A stretch of DNA of 64,000 nt from Cryptomeria japonica (GCF_030272615.1 NC_081414.1:818408396-818472395); one strand, 5' to 3'; shown: positions 1-12,246, counted from the stretch's first letter. Numbers and translations are program-made. Notes: a model not told the origin generated them from the sequence alone.

Positions 1-1632
1 CCCTTAAGCATACTCATAGGGTGTGAATACACAAAAATATTGTCCTAACTTTATAAGATCTTATCTCTAGAGAATGATACATTCAACATGAGAACCTTTT
101 TATTTTTTACAACTTGATAACCATCCACACTAATTATTTCATGATAACATGCCAGTGATGTCAAGTTTGTACTTAACAGAAAATGTAACTCTTAATGAAA
201 AGATAGGGGGATACCCCTTTTATCCTCTATCTTAGAGCAATATTTTTATTCTCATTAAAATTATGCCTATGGAAGAGAACAATGATAGGACTTTCTCTTC
301 TCCCTTCTATCACTTAAGAAATCTCTCAACCAAAACCATCATAAAGTATCTCATCAATTACCATCTTTCAAATCAACACATATAATCATCATTAGATATA
401 TTACAATGGAAAATAAATAACAAAGGCTTGCTCTTTCATTACACAATAATTTTTTTTGTTTAACTAAACACTTTGAAAGATCTCACAATCATATATGACA
501 ATGGGAAAACACAAAAATAAGGCTTACTCTCCTCCCAACCATAATGGCGTCATGGAGCCTCATAGGCTCTAGGCATACCCCCGAGAAAGAATATTGATTT
601 AGACCCATGATAGTGAGGTCTCACACACTCCATAAATTTACTCGCATCCCATAAAACCCTTTCATAACGCTAATAATTTTTCTTCATATAAACACTACAT
701 ACTAGACTTTACAACTACATCTCAAACTTGTAACAATAACAAAATGGATTAGAGGAAGTAGAGAACTTGTCTCTCTAAACTTATGCATTTTTTTCCCTCC
801 ATCTCTCCAAGGATGGACTCCTTCCTTACCTCCAATCTATCTTCTTTCTCAAAATCCTGCAAGAGTTCTCCAAAATGGAAAAGTGGGTAACACCGAACTT
901 CCTCTTCACAAACCCAATATAAGGGAGACTAACTTGGAAGACTTGTATAGGGGGGTGACACTTTTCACCTTTCTATCATCTTCCTCCATGAGGTCTTTTC
1001 CTCATTTAATAGGGGACAATAATTAGGACACCCCATTCCCCAAAGTCTTCCCTCATAAATGAGGTATGGGGGTGGAGTAGGTACCCCTCAACTCATCTTT
1101 CTTCCAAATTCGTCGCTCATCTTAATGAGGAATTTTGGAGAGTGGAAACAAGTCCTAGAGCCTTTATTGCATGCCCAATAGGCCCCCACCTCAAAGGTAT
1201 AGACCCTAGGGGTCTATTTTTGTAATTAAAACATGGTAATTGACTCAAAAACACTCATTAAGGACCCACAATAATAGACTCATAAACATATAGATATGTT
1301 GGATAACAAACCTCATTTCCTTTTAATTAAAACATAATGGTTAGACTCGTAACTTCTCATAAAGGAAGTTAATTTGAAATTAGTTGTTTCTTCATTCTCC
1401 CATTGTCCTCTTTACTTCCTGCACATAACCAACACATTCATGAGCATAGTTAGATCCCAATTATAAACCATATTATTTTCTACCATTTCTTTATCAAGTT
1501 CACTAGGTAATGCTAAGAATATTGTCATAAAATCATCTCATTTATAATCCCTTATTCTATCTAACCATTTATTGAAGAAAAGCATGTAACTGTTTAGGAT
1601 TATATTAGCTATACATGAGGCAGGGTGTTACA
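1..1632. repeat. Probable LTR, right-hand part (left end outside window)
   Basis: This stretch has no convincing ORF. It ends in GGGTGTTACA at 1623-1632, the kind of terminus seen in the better-supported LTRs of this window (for example GGGTTATTACA at 8784). The composition changes at this point: intron-like sequence of terpene synthase copy A follows. The left terminus and target duplication are not visible, so calling it an LTR is inference. It could instead be ordinary intron or another repeat type. Confidence 0.35.
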
Positions 1633-1870
1633 ATATTGCTATGCTTTCAATAATTAGATGTATGTATTTAACTTAACAAGCAACATGATAAATTATGTTC
1701 TAAAATGAGATGCAGATTCTTATGATATAAAACTTTATTTTATCTTATATGAATATTTACAATAAAAGACTTGGATATATGATTCCTATTAAGTCGTATG
1801 AAAAATAATGTTAAAAATTATTCAATTTTTTCTACAGTGATGATTACCTAGAGAGTTTCTTCATCTCCAT

Positions 1871-1890
1871 TATATATATATATATATATA
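1871..1890. repeat. (TA)10 microsatellite inside terpene synthase exon 6
   Basis: A TA run replaces the codons expected between LAKLDFN and KKLSR. In conifer terpene synthases this place normally encodes a VQSLHQ-like segment, so repeat expansion or replacement has destroyed part of the exon. Confidence 0.85.
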
Positions 1891-2611
1891 TTGAAATCCA
1901 ATTTGGCCAACTCTAAAATGATTTTGTCCTTCAATCTGAAAAATTAAAAAGTATAATTTATTTTTTAAATTGTGATATTTCTAACTTCAAAACAATAATT
2001 TTTATAATAACATTATACAACTCTTACCTTGAGCTATCCAATTCATATATTTCTATATAACTTTGTGTCTCCCATCTAGAAAATTAGAAGGCCATTCATA
2101 TGGGAGGGCATACTCAGCCTATAAAATTAAGAATGAACATAAATATAGTCAATATAAAATTCGAGACTTATTATTTGTGTTTTTGTAATCTCTGCCTTAG
2201 ATTTAATATCTATTATTTGGAAAAAAAAATGAAACCAAAAATCCATTACCTCTTTCAGAAAGGTTCTCAGCTTTATATCTTAAAATTTTTCTAACAATTG
2301 TTTAAGATAAGCAGAGCTGGAGACTTTAGCATCTTCCATAACTGTCTCTCCAAGAAATGCTAGACTTTTTAAGAGGTCGATGACGCTTCTCATCACGTGT
2401 TCCTCTCTTATATCAATCGGATTACTATCATTACTTCCTCTACGGGAAATGAACAACCCATTTTTGTCCTTGAAATTCTTCAACACGTCTTTTTAATATA
2501 CAACATATTAATAAATAATTAATTGTTGGTAAATAAGAAGATGACTCGGTAATTGATCATGCTAATGTGACAGTGTGGATCTGAAATCTTAATTATAATT
2601 AAAGAACTTGC

Positions 2612-2976
2612 GATTTCAAATTGACAAATAAGTAGAATTTTGAAAAAGGCAAGAAATTAAAATGCTCAATTAATAGATTTTCTTACATAATAAGTTAATT
2701 GAATACCTACAAAAACATGATAATGATGGAGTCGAAATACTCTGAGTCCTAAAGTTGTGGCATTCAAATCCTTTGTAGCCCTTTCGCAGCCTATGATTTG
2801 AAATCAACAAATAAGTAGAATTTTGAAAAAGACAAAAAATTAAGATGCTCAAGTACTAAATCTTCTCACATAATAAATTAATTGGATACCTGCAAAAACA
2901 TGATAATGATAGAGTCGAAGTAATCTGAGTCCTAAAGCTGTGGCATTCAAATCCTTTGTAGTGCTTTTACAACCTA
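2612..2976. repeat. Tandem duplication (~183 bp unit) containing a terpene synthase exon
   Basis: The segment at 2612-2794 is repeated at 2795-2976 with scattered substitutions. Both units carry the same exon and its GT donor, so on the minus strand the exon occurs twice in a row. Splicing both would duplicate a conserved block of the N-terminal domain. The differences between the units show that the duplication is not very recent. Confidence 0.85.
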
Positions 2977-3750
2977 ATCCAATCCCCACACTTTCATCCA
3001 AATAGCTACATCCATTTAACAGAGAATTTTAACACACTTTTTTATTTTATTAATCCAAATCTTAATGTCAACAGAGAATTTTAACAAAATTTATAATTCT
3101 AACAATCCAAATGTTAATGTTAAGAGAGAACTTTAACAGATCAGTAAACGTAATCAAGAGCTTCTTTTATATCAGCCTCAAAATATCGATCTATTCTGAG
3201 GCATTGCAGTGCATCAACCATTTCAAGCTGCTCGATCAATCTGCATTTCATTTAACAACATTTTGACTTGTTTAACCAGTGTTTCCACATGTTCGCGATA
3301 TTCAGATGCCTGAAAAATATACAATCAATAATCTAGAAAAGAAATAGAGATAGCAAAATAATGTAGAAAACAAATAGAGATAACATAGTAATACAATGAG
3401 TATAAGTAGATTAGAGTAATGTAGAAAGAAAAGTATTGGGTATGATGTTTCCATAGATTGGAGAAACTCATCATTCCATAGATTTAAAGATTTGTGTGGT
3501 GTTTCCATGAAAGAAACGGAAGAAATGTTATCTCCCTTCAAAGTAGACATTGAAGAAGAAATGTTGTGTCCAAAATAGTTGAGGCCAACAAAAATTTATA
3601 AGTTGAATGCTTGTGCTCAACATTACAAGCACGCTAATATTTATATTTGCCAATGCGAAGAGTGGAATTTGAATGCTTGCATGGTATTTAGTGTTCAATG
3701 AACGTGTTTGAAGTTTTAGCCATTTATTTTTCTAGAAATGTAATTATGCT

Positions 3751-4955
3751 AAGTGTGTTCAAAAATGTGAAATTCTTTTCTCTTCAATTCAACTAGATAA
3801 TTACTTTAATTCACTTATTTAAATTACTTTGATTATTTTAATTATTTAAATTTGGCTATCCTAATTAAATAATTATGCATTGTTTAATTAATTAGCATTC
3901 TTTCCTTCTACCTAATTCATTTTATTGATTACACTATAGTCCTTCTTTTATTAATTATTTGACAATAATAAATCATATAATTAATTAAATTTGACCCTTT
4001 TCTTCTATTAAATAAATCAAAGCATAATTTGATTATTTAATTCACTTATGTCTTTTCCTCCAAATATTCCCTTATAAAATTAATTAATTAAATTAATTAA
4101 TTCTATTTCCCCACATGTCTCCTAATGCTAACCCTTAGCTAACCCTTTCTCTATCCTAACCCATCTAACTAACCAAGGGTTTTAGCCAACTCTATCCGTT
4201 ATCCCTCACCATATTTGTGCACATTGCAAAAATATCCCAAATTTTGCCTTTGAATCTATGAGAAATTTCCTAAAATTTGGGAAAATATCCCAAATATCCT
4301 AAAACATGGGAATATCTCTCTTTTGAAATAGAACCTTCTTATTTGGGTGTCTCATTCCCAAATAGGCATGTGTCCTAAGAGACAAATGTCATTCCTTCCA
4401 ATGACACATGTCATTTACATCCATGACGCATGCCCTTCTTAGGGATACATGTCTCCTTCTCATACCCCTCCATATCCTATTCAAGCCTATTTAAACCTCC
4501 CCTCATTTTCCTTTCTAATTCATCCACTTTCATTTTTCATACTCTCATAATGCAGAATTGTTCATCCACTTTCATTGGCATACTCTCATAATGCAGAATT
4601 GTTCATCCACTTCCATTTTCATCCCTCATAATGCAGAATAGATTACTCACCATTTTGCACATCCATTAATTTTTCACATCCATCTTGCATCCCATTTTAG
4701 CTTAATTTTTGTCTTGCATTCAATATCATGGAGCATAATTGAGTATGTATCATATAGCAAGCACACATCAAATCAGGGGACTATCATATTGAAGGATAAT
4801 CTAGAGTTTGTAGTTTAATTGCTTCTATTTTGTTTATCTAGTTTTCTTCTTTCTTGATGTCCCAATCTTTAGTATTTAGTTAATATGTATATGTTTGATT
4901 GTTAATTTTATCTTTTCAATCTATTTAGTTTAGCATTCATAATTTTATGGATACA
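3751..4955 (+). repeat. LTR, plus orientation (left end approximate)
   Basis: The right end is well placed: the sequence ends in GGATACA and is followed after 4 bases by a primer-binding-site-like sequence at 4960. The body is AT-rich with TTAATTAA runs, then a stretch resembling (from opposite strands) the LTR of the 17.5-kb element at 33401-34564, including repeated 'taaccc' and 'acatgt' words. The left end at TGTGTTC (~3751) is a guess. No partner LTR was found, so the parent element is incomplete. Confidence 0.5.
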
Positions 4956-4959
4956 TTTC

Positions 4960-4977
4960 TGGCACGCTCGTTGGGAC
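4960..4977 (+). other. Primer binding site of an LTR retrotransposon
   Basis: TGGCACGCTCGTTGGGAC begins with the TGG expected opposite a tRNA 3' CCA and sits 4 bases after an LTR ending in CA. Similar TGGCACGC...GGGAC sites occur in plant Ty3/gypsy elements. The tRNA was not assigned. Confidence 0.55.
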
Positions 4978-6909
4978 CCATTTTATGGGCCATTTTAATC
5001 TTGTGTTGTTGTTTTAGTGATGTTTGAATTGTAGGTTTTGGCGCTTGGAGGCAAAAAATTGCACTCCTATCTTTCCATTTGTAGAATCTAGTAGGGATTT
5101 TTGCATTAGTGACTAGGATTTCACATTTGTATCATCAATATTTTGCATGCGTATAATTTGTGTTTCACATTCATCTTGAAAATATTTCATATTCACTCAA
5201 AAGTTATTTCACATTAGTTTGGTCAGTGTGTCACAACCCTCCTTTATCACCTTTTTGATTTAAATACAAACTCTATTATATTTCCTTGGATAAACTATTG
5301 AATGAATATTGTAAGGGAATAAAAATAATAAACCCCACACACATGGAAAATACATATATATTTTTAATTGGTTATTTAATTTCCCTCACCCAAATTAAGG
5401 CACATGTTGTAGGAGGAATAAGAAGCTTCTAGAGGCTTCTCCACCACCCTTGCATGTAACTCCTCCCACTAAGCCTAATCAATTTGCATGGAGGCCAAAT
5501 TGGGAGAGAATCTCTTTTTTTTCAATTAAAAATTAGGTAGTGGGAATTTGAAATTTCTTTTATAAAAGAGGTACAAGTTTCAAAATGAGTGTTGGGCTAT
5601 TCCATAAGAAATTCTGCAAGTTAAATTCTCCTTGGTAGTTAATTTTCATTTTCAGCTAAGGATTTTGTTGGGAGGACTTCTCTTCAATTTGGAGGATCAA
5701 GGAAGACTCTACACCATTTTCGAGCACCCAGGTTCCTTCAAACTTAGTTTCGTGCAACTTATTCTTGTTGTAGATTAGATTTGATTAAATTATTTTATGA
5801 GAATGAAATTCATTTGTGTTTTGATAAGAAATTAGTTTTCAGATTTTGAAAAGAAGTAGATTAAAACGTTTGATAAAAAGTAGACTAAATTGTTTGATTT
5901 ATTGTTTCAGATTCTTGATAAAAATTAGTTTCAGATTTTGATAAGAAGTGGATTAAAATGTTTGATAAAAAGTAGATTAAATTGTTTGATTCATTATTTC
6001 AGATTCTTGATAAAAATTAGTTCAGATTTTGATAAGAAGTAGATTAAATTATTGATGAGAATGAGATTCATTTGTTTTAAATTTTTGATAAGAAGTTAGT
6101 TTCAGTTTTGAAAGAAGTAGAATAGAGTCATTTGATGAAAATTAGATTCATTGTTTTTAGATTATTTTTGATAAAAATTAGATCCATTCATTTCAAAATT
6201 TTGATAAGAATTAGATTCATCCAGATTAAATCATTGGAATATCTTATTAAGTTTTATATTCGAATTGATTTAAGTCTGAAATGTATTCTTTTCTCTGGTA
6301 TTTGATTTAAAGTCTGAACTGTGTATTCGAAAGGATCTTGCTGTAATCAATCTCTCTAAGATTTCTCATCTTCTGGGTTTCTAAATCCTCTGTAAAAATA
6401 CGTTTAGCATTTCCCTTTTTGTGAAAGAATTTCCCTGTGTATATAAATAAACTATCTCTTTCTCTGTGAATGGATCTCCCTGTGTGAAAAACAAAAGAAA
6501 TGAAAGAAAAAGGAATAAATTTTCTGTGAACAGATCTCCCTGTGTGTATAAATAAATCATCTCTCTTCTCTGTGAAATAGACCTCCCTGTGTAAAGAACA
6601 AAAGAAATGAAAAAAAAAAAAAGAGGAGAAGAACCTCTCTGGTTACTGCTTCATTGTATTTTATCCCTGGAAATTTATCTGCAACATTGTTATTTACCTG
6701 TTATCTACCTTCTCTGAATGTTTCAAATAATTAAAAAAAAAATACAATACTCCTGCACCAAAAATAATAATATATATTAAAAAAAAAACCTATATATTTA
6801 TACATATATATATATATATATAAATATAAATAAACACCAAAAAAAAGAAAAAGAGGGAAATCGTTCAAATCCCCGTAATGCACGGCATTTAACGCAAAAG
6901 GGCATGCAG

Positions 6910-7016
6910 GACGGTTACGTCGTAACCGTCGCAGGGGTACGGAGGGGCCCGCGGGTCCCCTCATCTCTGCGGACCTGCGTACGCAGGGCCGCAGGGGTGA
7001 TGGGACCCGTGGTCCC
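6910..7016. repeat. GC-rich block of four consecutive hairpins in the solo LTR
   Basis: Four inverted repeats follow each other in otherwise AT-rich DNA. The first is GACGGTTAC/GTAACCGTC (6910-6918, 6922-6930; 3-base loop). The second is GAGGGG/CCCCTC around CCCGCGGG (6942-6962). The third is GCGG-CCTGCG/CGCAGG-CCGC with one mismatch (6969-6992). The fourth is GGGACC/GGTCCC (7002-7007, 7011-7016; loop CGT). No ORF or known element explains the block. Confidence 0.8.
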
Positions 7017-8366
7017 CACCCCGCACCCTAATTACTACCCAATCAAATAAGTTATTAAATTAAAAAGTTCTTTCCTTTTTTTTTAAATTGTAAATTGAAA
7101 TTTTAAATTGGTTTTATTTTATATATGTAAAATGTCAGTTATTATTTGTTATTTAATTTAAATTTTTTTTTCTTTATTTGATAGAAATGGCATTTAAGAA
7201 ATAATGAATTTTTTTTGTGTAAACTTTAAGATATCGTTTTTCGACTTAGAAAAATTGGGCTAATATGTAGCAAGTTCATATTTAAATTACCCTTAGTAAG
7301 TACTAAAATTGTAGACTATATCCTCTTAAAATTAAATTGCTCAACCCATTAGGAATCATTGGGACACTTGATTGGTCTTTAGAGATTAACTTACATTAAT
7401 ACAAATGCTTAAATTTAATCGTTATTGGGACTCGTTAAGTCTTCTTACATCATGCAAGTTTCTCATAGATTAATTGCTTCATTAGCATGCGAATTATTTA
7501 TGGAATAATTATATCTTTCATGCAATTACTATTATGCAAGTTTCGTGATGGTCATTGTTATGCAAATTACGCTTCAAGTAGTTATTTCAATTATTTACAC
7601 TTTCATTTTTGTTATTCGTAGTTAGGAAACTAAACAAAGGAAGTTGGAAAACCAAAACTAGCAGCGTTCGGTATATATGGTGCCTCTGGGTCACGCTTAC
7701 GGGTAATGCCGTCGTGTTGAACTACTGCACTTAACGCCTAATAAAGCTGCATCAACGACGTCTGTGGCATCGCCCCTATAAATCATCGGGGAGTAATAAG
7801 GGACATTTGGAAGTTAAAATCCGAGGGGCGGGTAATCCCCCTTGGATCGATAATTTAATAAGATAACTTTTAAATGAATTTCACATCCGTTGAGATACAC
7901 CATAGTAAACCCCTTTTCAAGGATGGTTAAGTTAAATACCCTCATGAAATTTACTTTCTTTATTCATTTATTCATCTTGAAGGGATATTGGCGTTTTGCA
8001 ATTGGGTGACGTTCATAATAAGTATTAGGATCTAGTTATTTTCTTTTTTTAGGCCACAAGCAATAGGCCATCTTGAGCCTTCGCTTAAGTGCTACCATCG
8101 TGGGTAGCAACCGCAGAGAAACTGTCTGGGACACTGACCCTAGAAAGGGTTGCGTACCCACAAATCAGTTTACATCAAACCATAGAATAGAAAATAGAAC
8201 TACATACTTTACGCCTTGATCCCGTGCCGAAGCGGGTATGTAGGCAGTCTTGGGACGGAGTTGTCCCTCGTACTCAGGCGTTCGTGGGTGGGGTCTAGGC
8301 TTGGTTGAGTAAGAATCCTAATTGAAAGATAAGATAATCAAACTTAATTCAATGCATACTCGGAAG

Positions 8367-8710
8367 GAATCCCGTATGGATTCGCTTGACTTCCCGAGGC
8401 TTTAAGCCAAATTCTGAGGCGGAATTCAAGCTTGTATTATTTTTAATTACTCCTAAGGACGGCGACCTCGGTGCATTCTTGTTAGAAGAGTGTAGTACTT
8501 AGTGAGTGGCTCAGGACCCGAATGGTCCCGATGAGTCTAAGTCTCTGGCCAAAGCATCTCCTATCCCGTTTGGATGGATGCCTACCCCGTATGGGTAGAT
8601 GCCTATCCCGTATTGGATAGATGGAATTTTACGTCCCGTATGGACAATTTGCCTAACCCGTATGGTTAGAAGCTCATCCCGAATGGATGAATGCCTATTC
8701 CTAATTGAAT
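8367..8710. repeat. Array of hairpins with constant loop and covarying stems
   Basis: At least eight short inverted repeats share the form stem-CC-CGTAT-GG-stem. Stem pairs in order are GAATCC/GGATTC (8367-8383), GGACC/GGTCC (8514-8528), CTATCC/GGATGG with one wobble (8561-8577), CTACCC/GGGTAG (8582-8598), CTATCC/GGATAG (8603-8620), GTCC/GGAC (8633-8645), CTAACC/GGTTAG (8653-8669) and TCATCC/GGATGA (8674-8690). A decayed ninth lies near 8697-8710. Loops are CGTAT, CGAAT, CGTTT or CGTATT. The arms change together, which simple tandem duplication does not explain. Confidence 0.9.
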
Positions 8711-8789
8711 GGATGCCTAGAGTATGCAATTGAATAAAACATAATGAAAAAAATAATAATACTCAATTTTGGTGGGTTATTACACAGTG

Positions 8790-9774
8790 TTTTGCATGCA
8801 TCATAGGTAAAAGTGGGTAAGGTCTATAAGTCGGTTTTGTTATTTTTGGGGTCGTGTGTCAATTTTTAATGTTGATTTGCTTTCAATTTTTAAAAAAAAT
8901 TGGAATAAGGTAGGTAAATAAGTTTACAATGTTTAACCATATGGCTCATAGTGTTAAGATTAAGCATGCAGGGTCTTAGCAAATAAAAAAATGCAGACAA
9001 CTACATAAATAACATCTTAAGGCCTTGCAAGCAGATTAGGTAAATAATGAACCAAAAGAACAAATCAAGTATTTTCAATATCGATAATGAAACCTAGCTT
9101 ACATACATAAATGCATGATGCTTTGGGAAACACAATTATACTTTTAACGATTTGTGTAAAAGTAATCTATCTATTTGCAGGACCTAATTTTTAAGTTTTA
9201 CACAGAAACTGGTTTTGCATCTTTGAAGTTATTGTTTCCCATTCATACTGGTGCTATTCCACATTCATCTAGGTTTTATTTCCCATTCACCTGGTAAAGT
9301 TAATTTTGTTTTTTCTCTATTTATTTCAATCCTTCAGGTTTTTTCTATGTTACTCATAATCTATCTTCAACATGTGAAAAGGTGGAGTGCAATAAAGGTG
9401 TTTTGATCAGTCAAAGAAAAATAATACCTCAAACTACTAATCACTTGCTTGCAGAGGTAGATAAGGAGATTGTTTTCTTTTTAGAGTAAACAATATTTCA
9501 ATTGGTGCTTAAAATGAATCAATGTCTATGGTGCTCGGAATGATTGTGCATGTGAGTGGACCTATTGCTAACACACACTATCCTCTCCCCTAGCTCTCAT
9601 GGTCTTGGGTGTGAGAGAAAAGTGTTAGCAGCACTTGATTTACTTTTTTTAGGTAGAGGGCATTCCTCCCGAGTAGCTAATAAGGTCAGGTGAGAGGGAA
9701 CGACCTAAGAAGTACTCTTTTGGTATATAAATATTTGTGGTTTTGGCGAAAGCCATAATCAACTGGTATCATTG
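8790..9774. other. Non-coding, nothing recognised
   Basis: This is AT-rich sequence continuing the DNA into which the solo LTR inserted; it may be internal sequence of the element whose LTR ends at 4955. I see no domain, RNA gene or long ORF. A TGGTATCATTG at ~9761 resembles an initiator-tRNA primer binding site, but no LTR could be matched to it. Confidence 0.5.
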
Positions 9775-11319
9775 TGTTATACCCATACTTGTTGTTTGAC
9801 TTTGTTCATCAATTCTGGTGTTTAGGTTAATTCCAGAGGCTTGTCATGAGGTTGTTATCTATTATATCAATGTATGGGGGTGATTAAGGCTTGATTTGTG
9901 ATTGATTCATGTCTTTTTATGTGTTCCTATGCTTGGATATAAGAATATCACATGGTTATGGCATTTGGAAGTGAATTCATTGATGTATCTTGATGGTAAG
10001 GCCTAGAGAGGCTCTATGTATGATCTATGATTCTAATTCTTGATTATGGATTCATGTATGATTCATTTGAGATATCTATGTCATTGATGTTTATCATACC
10101 TCTAGATAAAACCCTAGGTTAGAGGTGTCTAGGTGTAGTTTATGGAGAGTGGCTCTCAATGGGTGTTGGGGCCCTAAAGTGCCTAGCTAGGATAACGATT
10201 GTGAGTTTCCTTAACTAGTGATAACTTAAATAGTGAATTGGGAGGGAAAAGGACATTAATCAAGATAATTGTGACTTCCCCACTCATGGCCTTGTGTGCT
10301 CGTATAGACAAAGGATGAGATTGGGAAGGCCAATACATTTGGTAAGGCATTTGGAACTGACATGATCATGCAATACCTTGTCTTAATGAAATGATTTTTC
10401 GGTCCCACATGGGTTCGCCATGGGTGTCAAGGTCTGGAGTTACGAGAGGGTCAAACTACCAGCATAACCCATGTGAGGCTATGCGATGACACTCTTCCCT
10501 AATTACATCTTCAAACCCTATCCTATGTGGTGTTGTAGAAGCCTCTGGTGAAACCTTATAATAAGCCATATTTTCTCATATGTGTCCTTGTGTCTTCTTT
10601 AATGTTGGTTTATTAGCCTAGTTTTCTTGTGTTGTGTGGGTCCTCATGTTTATCTCCTAAGCACAGTGGGGTGGACCTAAGGGTTCCACATGGTCGGGTG
10701 GTTGTTACCAACCTCCATTGGGGACTAGTGGACATGTTTGTGTGTTGGATGGGTCCTATGTCATCTTTCTATTTTTCCCCTAGTTCTTTGGGAAAATGAT
10801 TCAATGATGTATTAAGAGATGCTATGTATTTAATTATCATTGTTATTGTATCACTGTAATTTTTTCATTATCATTGTCATTTGGACACTCCCTTAGGGAG
10901 ATTGATGTAATATAAAGTAGTTTGATGGAATCAAAATATTATAATTCTACACTAGTCTTAAGTGGTTCAATGTTGGTACTAACCACTCTTGCGTGGTTGT
11001 CCTCAATGTATCATTACATCTTTGCAAAAGTTATCATAGGAATACTTAAATTGGTTATTAAAATGAATCTAATGTTAGAGATGTTACTCATGTAAATGCT
11101 ATGCCATGATGATTATTATGGTTTGAGTTATTTATCATGTTTAGAGTGTTTCTTAGGTAGCGATGTTGCAGAACATGGATGAGGACTTAGTTAGGAGAGT
11201 TATTTTCTTTCATGTTGAGTTTGTAATGTTATGTAATTTGATTTTTAAAACAAAAATACTGCTATGTTTAATTTTTTAGCTAGTTGTCATCCTCTAGGGT
11301 TCCTTGGTGGGTTGTTACA
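9775..11319. repeat. Possible solo LTR, 1,545 bp
   Basis: The stretch begins TGTTATACCC and ends GGGTTGTTACA, the terminal pattern of the solo LTR at 5229-8784. It contains no ORF. Flanking bases (CATTG on the left, AAAAA on the right) do not give a target duplication, so either one border is wrong or the insertion is old or rearranged. The purine-rich reverse complement of the bases after 11319 could be a polypurine tract of a minus-strand element. Confidence 0.4.
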
Positions 11320-12206
11320 AAAATTATCCTTCTTCAACTATATTAACTCTTTGAAATGCATTTTAATATACTTCCTTTTGACTCTATCAATCAACCTCTA
11401 CGTAAAATAACAATATTTTATTATAAGGATATGATCTTGAGTAATTGAGTCATGGTATCAACATTAATATGCTATTCATTTCAAGTGAAGGGTAGCAAAC
11501 CCGATTTTCTATTATTGATACATCAAGCTTATGAAAAAGTAAGTATTTAGTTTGCAAATCCAAGTTTGGATTAAGCAATTTTTGAGTCCATAAATAAATA
11601 AACTATGAGCTATCCTAACTAGTGGTGGAGATATTTATGAGCATAGTTACGATTTATCCTCCTCTCATTCTTAGGACTATTTATTAAATATAACATGCAC
11701 AAATCATGATTATGTTGAAATATTGATTCATTCTTGTGGTAGAAGATTGTCATTTTCTTCCACTACCCACAGAGATAATTATAGGATTTATTTTGAATGT
11801 ATAGAAGATTTGGTTAATAAAATTAATTATCTATGGTTTCCCATTATTCACCAATTTCATGGTCTTAATTAATTCATTTTTTGCCTTATTTTCTACATTT
11901 ATTACTTTTGTTTATTTGTATTTTGTGCTTTATTGAGGACTTGCTTTAATTTTCTTTTTTATCATTAACTTTTGTACCCTAGAGACAAGCAAGAAAAAGT
12001 ATGTGATACTATTGTTATTATTTATAGCTAATTCATTTAGTAATATATCACATAAACAATAAAAGAATTCATACATAGGATAGAGAATAATATTTTTATT
12101 TAAATCGCCAATAGTGGCATGTTGTGATGGTTAAGTTGTTGTGTTGGTGTTCTTGCCATCAAGGTTCTAGCCCCACCGGTTCATAGCTTCGAATTAAAAT
12201 GTTTAC

Positions 12207-12246
<40 letters not shown>

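Larger units (their letters stand above)
1848..3550 (-). pseudogene. Terpene synthase copy A, N-terminal exons (TPS-d-like pseudogene)
   Basis: Six exon remnants lie in the right order on the minus strand. Exon 1 (3550 to ~3437) has the SLNLWNDEFLQS motif, matching the conifer NLWDDDFIQS block. Exon 2 (3309 to ~3143) reads EQLEMVDALQCL and ends ALDYVY, with a frameshift before EQLE. Exon 3 is present twice (~2978-2890 and ~2795-2707; core DLNATALGLRLLRL). Exon 4 (2488-2250) holds VLKNFKDKNGLF and later SAYLKQLLEKF. Exon 5 (2118-2028) has EYALPYEWP, then YIEIYELD after a frameshift. Exon 6 (1935-1848) has LELAKLDFN, then a TA tract, then KKLSR. Most junctions keep AG/GT. These blocks belong to the N-terminal (beta/gamma) half of conifer class I terpene synthases, which make mono-, sesqui- or diterpenes. 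The active-site half is not in the window. Frameshifts, a repeat-filled exon and a probably lost first donor make it a pseudogene. Product class cannot be decided. Confidence 0.85.
5229..8784. mobile_element. Solo LTR, 3,556 bp, with 5-bp target duplication
   Basis: The unit begins TGTCACAACCC and ends GGGTTATTACA, so its termini are imperfect inverted repeats of TG...CA type. It is flanked on both sides by CAGTG (5224-5228 and 8785-8789). There is no coding capacity inside, which fits a solo LTR left by LTR-LTR recombination. It is inserted just downstream of the primer binding site at 4960. Orientation is unsettled: a TATAAAAG sits near 5571 on the plus strand. Two hairpin-rich blocks lie inside (6910-7016 and 8367-8710). 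The length is unusually large for an LTR. Confidence 0.85.

Noticed and set aside
6731-6964. 77-codon minus-strand ORF over the GC hairpin block
   Set aside because: Crosses hairpins and a TA tract; the translation is low-complexity (Tyr/Ile and Phe runs).
8364-8710. Reading the 8.4-8.7 kb hairpins as a CRISPR array
   Set aside because: Spacing is irregular, the repeated core is only about 9 bases, arms vary, and the context is a plant LTR.
9758-9771. Initiator-tRNA-like primer binding site TGGTATCATTG
   Set aside because: Only the first eight bases fit, no matching LTR pair could be defined, and it lies directly against another LTR-like start.
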